Assembly: GCF_001984125.1 (NCBI RefSeq)
Contig: NZ_MTQL01000006.1
Coordinates: 682,001-746,000 of the forward strand
Length of the DNA: 64,000 bases
From: Leifsonia sp. ALI-44-B
Lineage (GTDB): Bacteria > Actinomycetota > Actinomycetes > Actinomycetales > Microbacteriaceae
Reading direction: 5' to 3'
This document shows positions 10,189 to 19,249 of this stretch, one piece after another; within the stretch, counting starts at the first letter, position 1; each line of letters begins with the position of its first letter. The notes under the pieces were generated by a model. The model was not told where the DNA came from, ran no database searches, and was given only the letters and a program-made list of their open reading frames with translations. The position numbers and the translations under genes were made by a program.

Positions 10189-10192
10189 GGGT

Positions 10193-11563
10193 TCAGCCTT
10201 CGAGAACGAAGTCGGCTCCCAGCTGTTCCAGCTTGGTGATGAACTTCTCGTAGCCGCGGCTGATGATGCCGACGTTCGAGACGGTGGAGGAGCCTTCGGC
10301 GCTCAGGGCCGCGATCAGGTGCGAGAAACCGCCGCGCAGGTCGGGCACCACGATGTCGGCACCGTGCAGCTTCGACGGGCCGGAGATGACGGCCGAGTGG
10401 TTGAAGTTGCGCTGACCGAAGCGGCACGCCTGGCCGCCCAGGCATTCCTTGTGGATCTGGATGGTGGCACCCATGTCGACCAGGGCGTCGACGAAGCCGA
10501 AACGCTGTTCATACACGGTCTCGTGCACGATCGAGACGCCCTCGGCCTTGGTCAGGGCGACCACGAGGGGCTGCTGCCAGTCGGTCATGAAGCCGGGGTG
10601 CACATCGGTCTCGATGACCACGGGGCGCAGCGGCGTGCCGGGGTGGTAGAAGCGGATGCCGTCGTCGTGGATCTCGAACTTGCCACCGACCTTGCGGAAC
10701 ACGTTGAGGAACGTGAGCATCTCGGCCTGACGCGCGCCGCCGACGAAGATGTCACCGTCGGTGGCGAGGGCGGCAGCGGCCCAGCTGGCCGTCTCGTTGC
10801 GGTCGAAGAGAGCGCGGTGCGTGTAGCCCTCGAGGCGGTCGACGCCCTCGATGCGGATGACGCGGTCGGTGTCGACCGAGATGATCGCACCCATCTTCTG
10901 CAAGATGTTGATGAGGTCCATGATCTCGGGCTCGATGGCGGCGCCACGCAGCTCGGTGATACCCGCCGCGCGCACGGCCGTGAGCAGAACCTGCTCGGTG
11001 GCGCCGACGCTCGGGTAGGGCAGCTCGACCTTGGTGCCCGACAGGCCGTTGGGGGCCGTCATGCGGATGCCGCTCGGCAGCTTCTCGACCACGGCACCGA
11101 ACTGGCGCAGAACCTCGAGGTGGTAGTCGATGGGGCGGTCGCCGATGCGGCAACCACCGAGGTCGGGGATGAAGGCCTCGCCCAGGCGGTGCAGCAGGGG
11201 GCCGCAGAAGAGGATGGGGATGCGGCTGGAGCCCGCGTGCGCATCGATATCGGCCATGTGAGCCGACTCGACGGCCGACGGGTCGAGCAGCAGCGTGCCC
11301 TCTTCGTCGCCCGGCGTGACCTTGACGCCGTGCACCTCGAGCAGGCCGCGCACGACCCGCACATCGCTGATGTCGGGAACGTCGCGCAGCACGCTGGGCG
11401 TCTCGCCGAGAAGGGCGGCGACCATGGCCTTGGTCACCAGGTTCTTGGCACCCTTCACCTCGATCCGTCCGCGAAGAGGCCGCCCACCACGAATGGTGAT
11501 GCGGTCACCCTTGAGGCCGACGCTCGCGCCGGCTCGGGAGGAATCTTGAAGAAGAGTAGTCAT
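10193..11563 (-). CDS. murA: UDP-N-acetylglucosamine 1-carboxyvinyltransferase
   Basis: Transfers enolpyruvate from PEP to UDP-GlcNAc, the first committed step of peptidoglycan synthesis. I use the ATG at 11563, with AGG five bases upstream; a GTG two codons earlier lacks a ribosome-binding site. The 456-residue product shows 'KGAKNLVTKAMVAALL' (substrate-binding Lys-Asn) and 'LGGCRIGDRPIDYHLE', which keeps the catalytic Cys (Cys115 in E. coli) that mycobacteria replace with Asp. By the family rule the enzyme should therefore be fosfomycin-sensitive in vitro. The start is only 19 bases after leuD, so leuCD and the envelope genes may share a transcript. Confidence 0.95.
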   Translation of the reverse strand: MTTLLQDSSRAGASVGLKGDRITIRGGRPLRGRIEVKGAKNLVTKAMVAALLGETPSVLRDVPDISDVRVVRGLLEVHGVKVTPGDEEGTLLLDPSAVESAHMADIDAHAGSSRIPILFCGPLLHRLGEAFIPDLGGCRIGDRPIDYHLEVLRQFGAVVEKLPSGIRMTAPNGLSGTKVELPYPSVGATEQVLLTAVRAAGITELRGAAIEPEIMDLINILQKMGAIISVDTDRVIRIEGVDRLEGYTHRALFDRNETASWAAAALATDGDIFVGGARQAEMLTFLNVFRKVGGKFEIHDDGIRFYHPGTPLRPVVIETDVHPGFMTDWQQPLVVALTKAEGVSIVHETVYEQRFGFVDALVDMGATIQIHKECLGGQACRFGQRNFNHSAVISGPSKLHGADIVVPDLRGGFSHLIAALSAEGSSTVSNVGIISRGYEKFITKLEQLGADFVLEG

Positions 11564-11582
11564 TTTCACCTGTATTACTTCG

Positions 11583-12179
11583 TTATCTGGCGGGAAGAGT
11601 CTTCGGGCGCCAGGGTGCTCGGGTTTCTTCGAATGCGGTGATCTGTGCTTCGTTGCGCAACGTCAGTCCGATGTCGTCGAGACCTTCGAGCAGCCGCCAC
11701 CTAGTGTAATCATCGATGTCGAAGGAGACTGTGAGGTCGCCCGCCGACACGGTCTGTGCAACCAGATCGACCGTGAAGCTTATTCCCGGCTGTGCGTCGA
11801 TGACCGCCCACAGCTTTTCGATGTCTTCCTCGGCCACCTCGGCAGCCAAGAGGCCCTGTTTGCCCGAGTTGCCGCGGAAGATGTCGGCGAAACGGGGGCT
11901 CAGCACGACCTTGAAACCGAAGTCGCGGAGCGCCCAGACGGCGTGTTCGCGCGACGAGCCGGTGCCGAAATCGGGTCCCGCTACCAGAATGCTCGCGCCC
12001 TGGAAAGGGGCCTGGTTGAGGATGAACTCGGAGTCTTGCCGCCATCCCGCGAACAGCGCGTCTTCGAAGCCCGTCTTGGTGACGCGCTTGAGGTAGACGG
12101 CGGGGATGATCTGGTCGGTGTCGACGTTGGAACGCTTCAGCGGGGCCGCGATGCCCTCGACGGTGATGAATTTCTCCAT
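11583..12179 (-). CDS. leuD: 3-isopropylmalate dehydratase small subunit
   Basis: Small (swivel) subunit that pairs with LeuC to isomerise 2- to 3-isopropylmalate in leucine synthesis. The 198-residue sequence has the expected '[18 protein letters not shown]', '[21 protein letters not shown]' region and '[21 protein letters not shown]' blocks, all in order. It begins two bases after the leuC stop and ends 19 bases before murA. No anomaly was seen. Confidence 0.97.
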   Translation of the reverse strand: MEKFITVEGIAAPLKRSNVDTDQIIPAVYLKRVTKTGFEDALFAGWRQDSEFILNQAPFQGASILVAGPDFGTGSSREHAVWALRDFGFKVVLSPRFADIFRGNSGKQGLLAAEVAEEDIEKLWAVIDAQPGISFTVDLVAQTVSAGDLTVSFDIDDYTRWRLLEGLDDIGLTLRNEAQITAFEETRAPWRPKTLPAR

Positions 12180-12181
12180 GA

Positions 12182-13792
12182 TCAGTTCTCCAGGTCGCTC
12201 GGGCTCGACAGGGTTCCGCGGATGGCGGTGGCCGCGGCCACGAGCGGCGACACCAGGTGCGTGCGCCCGCCCTTACCCTGGCGGCCCTCGAAGTTGCGGT
12301 TGCTCGTGGAGGCGCAGCGCTCGCCCGGGGCCAGCTGGTCGGGATTCATGCCGAGGCACATCGAGCAGCCGGCGAAACGCCAGTCGGCACCGAAGTCCTT
12401 GAAGATCTGGTCGAGACCCTCGGCCTCGGCTTCGAGGCGCACGCGGGCCGAACCCGGCACGACCATCATGCGCACGTTGTCGGCCTTCTTCTTGCCCTTG
12501 ATGATCTGGGCGGCGGCGCGCAGGTCGTCGATGCGGCTATTGGTGCAGGAGCCCAGGAACACGGTGTCGACAGGGATCTGCTTCATGGGCGTGCCCGCGG
12601 CGAGGTCCATGTATTCGAGCGCCCGCTCGGCGGCGGCGCGCTCGTTGGGGTCGGAGATCTGCGACGGGTCTGGCACGTTCTGCGAGAGCGAGACGCCCTG
12701 ACCGGGGTTGGTGCCCCATGTGACGAAGGGTTCGAGCTCGTCGGCGTCGAGGAACACCTCGGCATCGAACTGGGCGCCCTCGTCGGTCGGCAGCGTGCGC
12801 CAGTATTCGACGGCGGCATCCCAGTCGGCACCCTCCGGCGCGTGCGGGCGGCCCTTCAGGTAGGCGAACGTGGTCTCGTCGGGTGCGACCATGCCCGCGC
12901 GGGCTCCGGCTTCGATCGACATGTTGCAGATCGTCATGCGGCCCTCCATCGAGAGCGCGCGGATGGCGGAGCCACGGTATTCGAGCACGTAACCCTGGCC
13001 ACCGCCCGTGCCGATCTTGGCGATGACGGCCAGGATGATGTCCTTGGCCGTGACACCCTCGCGGAGCGTTCCCTCGACGTTGATGGCCATGGTCTTGAAC
13101 TCCTTGAGCGGCAGCGTCTGCGTTGCCATGACGTGCTCGACCTCGCTCGTGCCGATGCCGAACGCCATGGCGCCGAAGGCTCCGTGCGTGGAGGTGTGCG
13201 AGTCGCCGCAGACGACCGTGATGCCGGGCATGGTCAGGCCGAGCTGGGGGCCGACGACGTGCACGATGCCCTGCTCGATATCGCCCAGCGAGTGCAGGCG
13301 GATGCCGAATTCTTCGGCGTTGTTGCGCAGCGTCTGAATCTGGGTGCGGCTCGTCAGGTCGGCGATGGGCTTGTCGATCGCGACGGTCGGCGTGTTGTGG
13401 TCCTCCGTGGCGATCGTGAGATCGGGCCGACGCACGGGGCGCCCGGCGAGGCGCAGGCCGTCGAAGGCCTGCGGGCTCGTGACCTCGTGCACGAGGTGCA
13501 GGTCGATGTAGATGAGGTCGGGCGTGCCGTCCTCGCCTTTGACGACGAGGTGGTCGGCCCAGACCTTCTCGGCGAGCGTGCGGGGCCCACCGTTGTCGGC
13601 GGCGACAGCTGCGGCCGAGGCGTGCGCGTCGGCGACGACGGCATGCTCGGGCTGGCTCGTCTGATCGGGCTGACTCATCTGGTCGGGCTGACTCTGTCGA
13701 TCGGGCTGCCCGGCGAGGTTCGCGGCGCCCGTCGTGGAATTAGCGCTCGCAACCGGCGTGCCGGATGCTGACGTGTTCGATGCTTGCTGCAT
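12182..13792 (-). CDS. leuC: 3-isopropylmalate dehydratase large subunit, with repetitive N-terminal extension
   Basis: Aconitase-family subunit holding the [4Fe-4S] cluster. Cluster ligands are visible as 'LGSCTNSR' and 'GCSMCLGMN', and '[20 protein letters not shown]' is the substrate-binding block. The ATG at 13792 has AAGGAAA upstream, giving 536 residues. LeuC normally starts at about the '[10 protein letters not shown]' block, so the first 70 or so residues are extra. They are Ala/Ser/Gln/Asp-rich and contain four imperfect repeats of the type 'SQPDQ' (residues about 33-50). No ATG lies between this start and the conserved part at a sensible position, so the extension appears to be translated. 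It is preceded by a leucine-rich leader peptide and hairpin. Confidence 0.95.
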   Translation of the reverse strand: MQQASNTSASGTPVASANSTTGAANLAGQPDRQSQPDQMSQPDQTSQPEHAVVADAHASAAAVAADNGGPRTLAEKVWADHLVVKGEDGTPDLIYIDLHLVHEVTSPQAFDGLRLAGRPVRRPDLTIATEDHNTPTVAIDKPIADLTSRTQIQTLRNNAEEFGIRLHSLGDIEQGIVHVVGPQLGLTMPGITVVCGDSHTSTHGAFGAMAFGIGTSEVEHVMATQTLPLKEFKTMAINVEGTLREGVTAKDIILAVIAKIGTGGGQGYVLEYRGSAIRALSMEGRMTICNMSIEAGARAGMVAPDETTFAYLKGRPHAPEGADWDAAVEYWRTLPTDEGAQFDAEVFLDADELEPFVTWGTNPGQGVSLSQNVPDPSQISDPNERAAAERALEYMDLAAGTPMKQIPVDTVFLGSCTNSRIDDLRAAAQIIKGKKKADNVRMMVVPGSARVRLEAEAEGLDQIFKDFGADWRFAGCSMCLGMNPDQLAPGERCASTSNRNFEGRQGKGGRTHLVSPLVAAATAIRGTLSSPSDLEN

Positions 13793-13821
13793 TGACGTTT
13801 TCCTTCGAGAAAGGGGGTGGT

Positions 13822-13856
13822 CAGGCACCGGCAAACTCCGCGTCGAGGGATGCCTG
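13822..13856 (-). terminator. Putative attenuator hairpin before leuC
   Basis: On the transcribed strand CAGGCATC pairs with GGTGCCTG (one T-G wobble), an 8-bp stem that begins 3 bases after the leader-peptide stop codon and ends 29 bases before leuC. A C/T-run follows rather than a perfect T-tract. Its position directly behind the leucine leader ORF fits a transcription attenuator, though a translational or Rho-linked variant is possible. Confidence 0.55.
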
Positions 13857-13859
13857 GAA

Positions 13860-13904
13860 CTAGGCCTCGTCGCGGCAGCTAAGAAGGAGCAGACCGAACA
13901 ACAT
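13860..13904 (-). CDS. Leucine leader peptide (putative attenuation peptide of leuCD)
   Basis: A 14-codon [17 protein letters not shown] then TAG, ends 68 bases before the leuC start. Five of its 14 residues are Leu and four are consecutive (codons CTG CTC CTT CTT), the hallmark of leucine attenuation peptides. A -10-like hexamer TAGTCT sits six bases before its ATG, so the message may be leaderless. The stop lies 3 bases before a hairpin (13822-13856). Together these fit ribosome-stalling control of leuCD by charged tRNA-Leu. This is read from sequence only; the family concept is established, and this instance is my inference. Confidence 0.7.
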   Translation of the reverse strand: MLFGLLLLSCRDEA

Positions 13905-13910
13905 CCCGTC

Positions 13911-13916
13911 AGACTA
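13911..13916 (-). promoter_or_regulatory. -10 element (TAGTCT) for the leucine leader transcript
   Basis: TAnnnT-type hexamer TAGTCT ends six bases before the leader ATG at 13904, placing the transcript start at or next to that ATG, as is common for leaderless actinobacterial mRNAs. No convincing -35 box is seen, which is also common in this group. Confidence 0.45.
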
Positions 13917-13932
13917 CCATCCTGCTGGTCGC

Positions 13933-14955
13933 CTAAGCGTCGTCGGAGGGCGCGTGTACGGGCGGGGCCGTGACGCCGCGCTTGCGGTCGCGGCGGTCCT
14001 TGATGAGGCTCGCGATGGTGGCGATGGCCATGGCGCCGATGATGACGCCGAGCGAGGTCCAGGTGTCGATCTCGGGGGCCCACTCGATGTGCTCGCCGCC
14101 GTTGATGAAGGGCAGCTCGTTCTCGTGCATGGCATGGAAGAAGAGCTTCACGCCGATGAACGCGAGGATAAAGGCGATGCCGTACTTGAGGTAGTCGAGG
14201 CGGTCGAGCAGTCCGCCCAGCAGGAAGTACAGCTGGCGCAGGCCCATGAGCGCGAACACGTTGGCCGTGAACACGATGAACGGGCTCTGCGTGATGCCGA
14301 AGATGGCGGGAATCGAGTCGATCGCGAAGATGAGGTCGGTCGTGCCGATGGCGATGAAGACCACGATCATGGGCGTGAAGAAGCGTTTGCCGTCGATGGT
14401 GGTGCGGATCTTCGATCCGTCGAACTCGTCGGTGACCTTGAGCTTGCGCTTCATGAAGGTCGTCAGGCGGGTCTCGCCGTCCTCGGCGTCGTCGTTGTGA
14501 CCGAAGGCCTGGCGGAACGCCGTGAACAGCAGGAACGCGCCGAAGATGTAGAAGATGAAGCTGAACGATTCGATCAGCTGTGCGCCCAGAAGGATGAAGA
14601 TTCCTCGCAGCACCAGCGCGATGATGATGCCCACCATGAGCACCTCTTGCTGGTATTTGCGCGGCACGCTGAAACGCGCCATGAGGATGACGAAGACGAA
14701 GAGGTTGTCGATCGACAGGCTGTATTCGGTGAGCCATCCGGCCAGGAACTGACCCGCGAACTCACCGCCCGCGAACTGCAGCATGAGGAACGCGAACACG
14801 AGCGCGAGCCCGACGTAGAACACCACCCACAGGGTCGCTTCCTTCATCGAGGGGATGTGCGGGCGCTTCACGACGTAGAGCAGGTCGAAGGCCAACACCA
14901 GCAGCAGAACGACGTACGAGCCGATCTCGAACGGGAGGGGCAGAACGGGATGCAT
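13933..14955 (-). CDS. TerC family integral membrane protein
   Basis: A 340-residue polytopic membrane protein of the TerC/Alx family, which includes Mn2+ exporters and proteins tied to tellurite resistance. The ATG at 14955 is preceded by AAAGG. At least eight hydrophobic segments are visible. The family's acidic membrane motifs are '[16 protein letters not shown]' and '[19 protein letters not shown]', with paired Asp residues likely to bind the cation, and '[21 protein letters not shown]' follows. A basic C-terminal tail ('KDRRDRKRG') is cytosolic by the positive-inside rule. It is a separate unit from leuC; the substrate is inferred from family only. No regulator or riboswitch (such as yybP-ykoY) was recognised upstream. 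Confidence 0.88.
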   Translation of the reverse strand: MHPVLPLPFEIGSYVVLLLVLAFDLLYVVKRPHIPSMKEATLWVVFYVGLALVFAFLMLQFAGGEFAGQFLAGWLTEYSLSIDNLFVFVILMARFSVPRKYQQEVLMVGIIIALVLRGIFILLGAQLIESFSFIFYIFGAFLLFTAFRQAFGHNDDAEDGETRLTTFMKRKLKVTDEFDGSKIRTTIDGKRFFTPMIVVFIAIGTTDLIFAIDSIPAIFGITQSPFIVFTANVFALMGLRQLYFLLGGLLDRLDYLKYGIAFILAFIGVKLFFHAMHENELPFINGGEHIEWAPEIDTWTSLGVIIGAMAIATIASLIKDRRDRKRGVTAPPVHAPSDDA

Positions 14956-15096
14956 GGTGGGCAGGGCCTTTCGAAGGGGTGTGCGCGTGTGCGGGATACC
15001 CCCTGCGCAAGGGTCAAGCATAGTGCCGGCAAGCGGCGCGGGAAGGGTCTTGCCACAGGCGGACACGGTGGTGCAGCAGCCGCTTGCACGACGACA

Positions 15097-15120
15097 GGGT
15101 GGATGCTCGAGCATCCACCC
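15097..15120. repeat. Perfect 24-bp palindrome
   Basis: A perfect palindrome with 12-base arms beginning GGGTGGATGCTC, centred on CTCGAG, in the gap between the ABC ATPase gene end (15151) and the terC start (14955). It lacks a loop and a T-tract. It could be a terminator-like cruciform ending the ABC transporter transcript or a regulator site for terC. Confidence 0.6.
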
Positions 15121-15150
15121 CGTCTGTGCGAAACCAGCAGCCCGAAGCGA

Positions 15151-16863
15151 CTAGCGGTTGCGGTTGCGTTTGGCCGCTTGCGCGTCGGGGTCGGGAACGG
15201 GCAGCGATGCCAGCAGCGTGCGCGTGTAGTCGTTGCGCGGTGCCGTGAGGATCTGCTCGCTCGTGCCCTCTTCGACGAGTTCGCCGTGGTAGAGCACGCC
15301 GATGCGGTCGGCCAGGAGGTCGACCACGGCCAGGTCGTGCGAGATGAACAGGGCCGCGAAACCGAACTCGCGCTGGATCTCGGCGAAGAGTTCGAGCACG
15401 CGCGCCTGCACCGACACATCGAGCGCCGAGGTGGGCTCGTCGGCGATGAGCAGCTTCGGGTCGAGCGCGAGGGCACGGGCGAGGCTGGCGCGCTGACGCT
15501 GTCCGCCCGAGAGCTCGTGCGGGTAGCGCGCGCCGAACGCCTTGGGCAGCTGCACGGCCTCGAGCAGTTCGCCGACCTTCTTCTGCGTCTCGCGTTCGCC
15601 CAGCGAGCGCCGGTGGATGCGCAGCGGTTCGGCCACGCAATCGGCGATCGTGAGCAGCGGGTTGAAGCTCGATGCCGGGTCTTGGAACACGAAGCCGATG
15701 TCCTGGCGCGTCTTCTTGAAGTGACGCTCCTTGACACCGTTCATCTCCGTGCCGAGCACCGTGAGCGAACCGCCCGTGACCTGCGTGAGCCCGGCGATGG
15801 CGCGACCGATGGTGGTCTTGCCGCTGCCCGACTCCCCCACGAGACCCAGCACTTCGCCCGCGCGGATCTGGAACGAGACACCGTCGACGGCCGTGAACGA
15901 ACCGCGGCCGAGGCGGCCGGGGTATTCGATGCGCAGACCGGATGCCTCGACGAGCGTTTCGGCCGTCTCGAGGGACTCTTTCTTGGCACGCTCCTCGGCC
16001 GAACCGTGCACGCGCTGGCCGATGCGGGGCACCGACTCGAGCAACTTGCGCGTGTAGTCGGCCTTCGGCGCAGCGAACAGCTCGCGCACGGGGGCCTCTT
16101 CCACCAGCTCGCCCTGATACATGACGGCGACGCGGTCGGCCAGGTCGGCCACGACACCCATGTTGTGGGTGATGAGCACGATGGCCGCACCGAACTCGTC
16201 GCGGCAGCGGCGCAGCAGATCGAGGATCTCGGCCTGCACCGTGACGTCGAGCGCCGTGGTGGGCTCGTCGGCCACGATGAGGCCGGGGTTCAAGACGAGC
16301 GCCATGGCGATGACGACGCGCTGCTTCTGTCCGCCCGAGAACTGGTGCGGATAGTAGTCGACGCGCGTCGACGGGTCGGGGATGCCGACCTTGCCGAGGA
16401 TCTCGATGGCCTGCTGCCTGGCCTCTTTCTTCGAGACCTTGTTGTGGGCGCGGATGCCCTCGGCGATCTGCCATCCGACCGTGTAGACCGGGTTGAGCGA
16501 CGTGGACGGCTCCTGGAAGACCATCGAGACGTCGCGGCCCCGCACCTCGCGCAGACCCTTGCGGTCGAGCGAGAGGATGTCGTGCGAATCGCTGCCGTCG
16601 CGGCGGGCGAGGATGACCGCTCCGCCGGCCGTCGCCGTCTCGGGCAAGAGACCCAGGATGGTCTTGGCCGTGACGGTCTTGCCGCTGCCCGATTCGCCCA
16701 CGATGGCGAGGACCTCGCCGGGCGCGACGCTCAGGCTTACGCGATCGACGGCTTTGACCGCTCCCGCGTCGGTCGAGAACGAGACGTCGAGCTGCTCGAT
16801 CGTGAGGACGGCGGCCGGACGGGTGGTGGAGGCATCCGCCCCGGGGGTTGTCGCTGTGGTCAT
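15151..16863 (-). CDS. Oligopeptide ABC transporter, fused dual ATP-binding protein
   Basis: Two Opp/Dpp-type ATPase domains in one 570-residue chain (DppD-DppF fusion) energising peptide uptake. Domain 1: Walker A 'GESGSGKTVTAK', signature 'FSGGQKQRVVIAMAL', Walker B '[13 protein letters not shown]'. Domain 2: Walker A 'GESGSGKTTIGR', signature 'LSGGQRQRASLARAL', Walker B '[13 protein letters not shown]'. The linker (about 255-285) is charged and helical. The ATG at 16863 overlaps the upstream permease stop by four bases. It is the last gene of the four-gene importer 20878-15151. Substrate specificity is unknown; no peptidase or catabolic gene accompanies it. Confidence 0.95.
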   Translation of the reverse strand: MTTATTPGADASTTRPAAVLTIEQLDVSFSTDAGAVKAVDRVSLSVAPGEVLAIVGESGSGKTVTAKTILGLLPETATAGGAVILARRDGSDSHDILSLDRKGLREVRGRDVSMVFQEPSTSLNPVYTVGWQIAEGIRAHNKVSKKEARQQAIEILGKVGIPDPSTRVDYYPHQFSGGQKQRVVIAMALVLNPGLIVADEPTTALDVTVQAEILDLLRRCRDEFGAAIVLITHNMGVVADLADRVAVMYQGELVEEAPVRELFAAPKADYTRKLLESVPRIGQRVHGSAEERAKKESLETAETLVEASGLRIEYPGRLGRGSFTAVDGVSFQIRAGEVLGLVGESGSGKTTIGRAIAGLTQVTGGSLTVLGTEMNGVKERHFKKTRQDIGFVFQDPASSFNPLLTIADCVAEPLRIHRRSLGERETQKKVGELLEAVQLPKAFGARYPHELSGGQRQRASLARALALDPKLLIADEPTSALDVSVQARVLELFAEIQREFGFAALFISHDLAVVDLLADRIGVLYHGELVEEGTSEQILTAPRNDYTRTLLASLPVPDPDAQAAKRNRNR

Positions 16864-17948
16864 GGCCTGGTCTCGATTCCGTCGTCGCCGAATGTCTCTC
16901 CCGATTCGAGGCCGCCGAGACCCGCGGGCCCGGCGGTCTGCACGCCACCCGGGACGACCGAGGTGGCGGCTACGGTTCCGGATGCCGCGGCGACACGTCG
17001 TCGCCCACGCAGGCGCGGGTCGGCCAGGTCGTTCAGGCTCTCGCCCACGAGCGTGACGCCGAGGACCGCGAGGACGATGGCAATGCCCGGGGGCAGCGCC
17101 GTCCACCACACGCCCGACGACACGTCGACGATGGCCTTGTTGAGGTCGAAGCCCCACTCGGCGGCCGAGGTCGGCTCGATGCCGAAGCCCAGGAAGCCGA
17201 GGCCCGCCAGGGTGAGGATGGCCTCGGAGGCGTTGAGCGTGAAGATGAGCGGCAGCGTGCGCGTGGCGTTGCGCAGCACGTGGCGGAAGATGATGCGCGC
17301 GTTGCTGGCACCCACGACCTTGGCGCTCTCGACATACGCCTCGGATTTGATGCGCACGGTCTCGGCGCGGATCACCCGGAAGTACTGCGGGATGAACACG
17401 ACCGTGATCGAGATGGCGGCCGCGAAGACGCCACCCCACAGGCTCGACTGTCCGCCCGAGATGGCGATCGACATGACGATGGCGAGCAGCAGCGTGGGGA
17501 ACGCGTAGATGGCGTCGCACACGACGACGAGCACGCGGTCGAGCCATCCGCCGAAGTAGCCCGACACGAGGCCGAGGAACACGCCGACGAAGATCGACAG
17601 GATGACGGCCACGATGACGACCGAGAGGGCCGTCTGCGCGCCCCAGATGGTGCGCGACAGCACGTCGTAGCCGCCGACCGTCGTGCCAAACAGATGCTCG
17701 GCGCTCGGGGCCTGCTGAGAACCGAAGGCTCCGTCGTCGCCGCGCAACTGCGAATAGCCGTAGGGGGCGAGCAGCGGCGCGAAAAGGGCCGTGAGAATGA
17801 ACAGTCCCGTGACGACGAGGCCGGCCACGAGCATGAAGCGCTGGATGCCCATGCTCTGGCGCACCTGGTGCACGATGGGCAACCGCGACAGCAGGCTGCG
17901 CTTGCGGTCGGGGGCGTCGGGAACGGTTTTGGGGGTCGTGACGGTCAT
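16860..17948 (-). CDS. Peptide ABC transporter permease (DppC/OppC type)
   Basis: A 362-residue inner-membrane permease with about six membrane segments. The N-terminal OppC-type helix and long periplasmic loop are followed by the cytoplasmic EAA loop in 'YVESAKVVGASNARIIFRHV'. The unusually long C-terminus after residue 310 is Gly/Ala/Val-rich ('RRRVAAASGTVAATS') and probably disordered. It starts one base after the DppB-type gene ends and overlaps the ATPase gene by four bases. Confidence 0.93.
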   Translation of the reverse strand: MTVTTPKTVPDAPDRKRSLLSRLPIVHQVRQSMGIQRFMLVAGLVVTGLFILTALFAPLLAPYGYSQLRGDDGAFGSQQAPSAEHLFGTTVGGYDVLSRTIWGAQTALSVVIVAVILSIFVGVFLGLVSGYFGGWLDRVLVVVCDAIYAFPTLLLAIVMSIAISGGQSSLWGGVFAAAISITVVFIPQYFRVIRAETVRIKSEAYVESAKVVGASNARIIFRHVLRNATRTLPLIFTLNASEAILTLAGLGFLGFGIEPTSAAEWGFDLNKAIVDVSSGVWWTALPPGIAIVLAVLGVTLVGESLNDLADPRLRGRRRVAAASGTVAATSVVPGGVQTAGPAGLGGLESGETFGDDGIETRP

Positions 17949-17949
17949 G

Positions 17950-19089
17950 TCAGTACCTCACCCTCGGGTCGATGAGCGCCGCGATGACGTCGACGATGAA
18001 GTTGGTCAGCGCCACGATCACGGCGAGCAGGGCGACGATTCCCTGCACGGCCACGAAGTCGCGCGCCTGCAGGTATTCGGCCAGCTGGAAGCCCAGACCC
18101 TTCCACTCGAACGTGGTCTCGGTGAGGACCGCTCCGCCGAGGAGGAGGGCGATCTGCAGGCCGATGACCGTGATGATGGGGATGAGCGCCGGACGGTAGG
18201 CGTGTTTGCGCACGAGCCGGAGCTCGCCGACGCCCCGTGAGCGCGCGGCATCCACGTAGTCGGTCGAGAGCGTGCCGATCATGTTGGTGCGCACGAGCCG
18301 GAGGAAGATGCCCGCCGTGAGCAGACCCAGCGTGATGCCGGGCAGGATGGCGTGGGCCAAGACGTCGCCGATGACGTCGGGGTTGCCGGAGCGCAGGGCG
18401 TCGATCAGGTAGATACCCGTCTTGCCCTCGAGCAACTGCAGCTCGAGCTCGGACGACGTCGTCGCCCGGCCCGACACCGGCAGCACCTTGAGCTGCACCG
18501 CGAAGATGAGCTTCATCAGCAGACCCGCGAAGAACACGGGCGTGGCATAGAACAGGATGGCGAGGATGCGCAGCACGGCGTCGGGGAACCGGTCGCGGAA
18601 GTAGGCCGCGACCATGCCGAGCGGGATGCCCACGATGAACGCCACGATGAGCGCGTAGAACGCGAGCTCGAGGGTGGCGGCGCCGTAGGTGAGCACGACC
18701 TCGATGACGGGGCGGTTGTCGCTGATCGTCTGGCCGAAGTTGCCCGTGAAGATCTGACCGAGGTACTCGAAGTACTGCACGATCACGGGGCGGTCGTAAC
18801 CGGCCGCGACGATGCGCTCCTGCAGCTGGGCGCCCGAGAGACGACCGCCGAGGGCCGCCGTGATGGGGTCGCCCGTCGTGCGCATGAGCAGGAACACGAG
18901 CGTGACGAGGATGAAGACGGTGGGGATGATGAGCAGGAAGCGGACCAGGATGTAGCGGCCGAGGCCGCCCGATCGACGCTTCTTCGCCCGGGACGAAGAC
19001 TGTGGTGCGGGCGCGGCCGGAGCGGCTGCGGCATCCGCGAGTGTGGAGCTCAGGAGGATGACCCTTCTTCTGTGCGGCGTGGGCCGCAC
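17950..19089 (-). CDS. Peptide ABC transporter permease (DppB/OppB type)
   Basis: A 379-residue permease. The first 40 residues are an Ala/Pro/Ser-rich, then basic, extension before the standard 'YILVRFLLIIPTVFILVTLVF' start of OppB proteins (membrane helix 1). The EAA loop is 'YVDAARSRGVGELRLVRKHA'. The GTG at 19089 is the only in-frame start candidate before the conserved region. The good ribosome-binding sequence AGAAGAAGG lies inside the gene after it, so the true start is uncertain. It follows the binding-protein gene after a 160-base gap containing a strong hairpin. Confidence 0.9.
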   Translation of the reverse strand: MRPTPHRRRVILLSSTLADAAAAPAAPAPQSSSRAKKRRSGGLGRYILVRFLLIIPTVFILVTLVFLLMRTTGDPITAALGGRLSGAQLQERIVAAGYDRPVIVQYFEYLGQIFTGNFGQTISDNRPVIEVVLTYGAATLELAFYALIVAFIVGIPLGMVAAYFRDRFPDAVLRILAILFYATPVFFAGLLMKLIFAVQLKVLPVSGRATTSSELELQLLEGKTGIYLIDALRSGNPDVIGDVLAHAILPGITLGLLTAGIFLRLVRTNMIGTLSTDYVDAARSRGVGELRLVRKHAYRPALIPIITVIGLQIALLLGGAVLTETTFEWKGLGFQLAEYLQARDFVAVQGIVALLAVIVALTNFIVDVIAALIDPRVRY

Positions 19090-19160
19090 TCAACTGTGTG
19101 AGGGGGTGGAGCGGCGGAACGGTGGAGCGGTGAAGCGGTGGAACGAGCCGGGCCGACCGG

Positions 19161-19196
19161 AGCCGGGGCCGACCGCGTGAACGATCGACCCCGGCT
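19161..19196 (-). terminator. Intercistronic stem-loop after the binding-protein gene
   Basis: AGCCGGGG (19161-19168) pairs perfectly with CCCCGGCT (19189-19196), 8 bp with a 20-base loop, between the binding-protein and permease genes. There is no T-tract. Such hairpins typically protect the abundant binding-protein mRNA or terminate part of the transcripts. Just downstream (19104-19147) is a degenerate run of GGTGGAGCGG-like decamers of unknown meaning. Confidence 0.6.
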
Positions 19197-19249
19197 GACC
19201 GGCTGGTCCGTCGGCTACTCCCCCGAGAGGAAGCATCCGTCGGGAGTTG

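Noticed and set aside
13793-14737. Minus-strand frame extending leuC upstream across terC.
   Set aside because: It is an alternative frame of terC and crosses the leuC leader region; no homology and no start signal.
19104-19147. Run of GGTGGAGCGG-like decamers as a regulatory array.
   Set aside because: The copies are too degenerate and few to claim more than low-complexity intergenic DNA.
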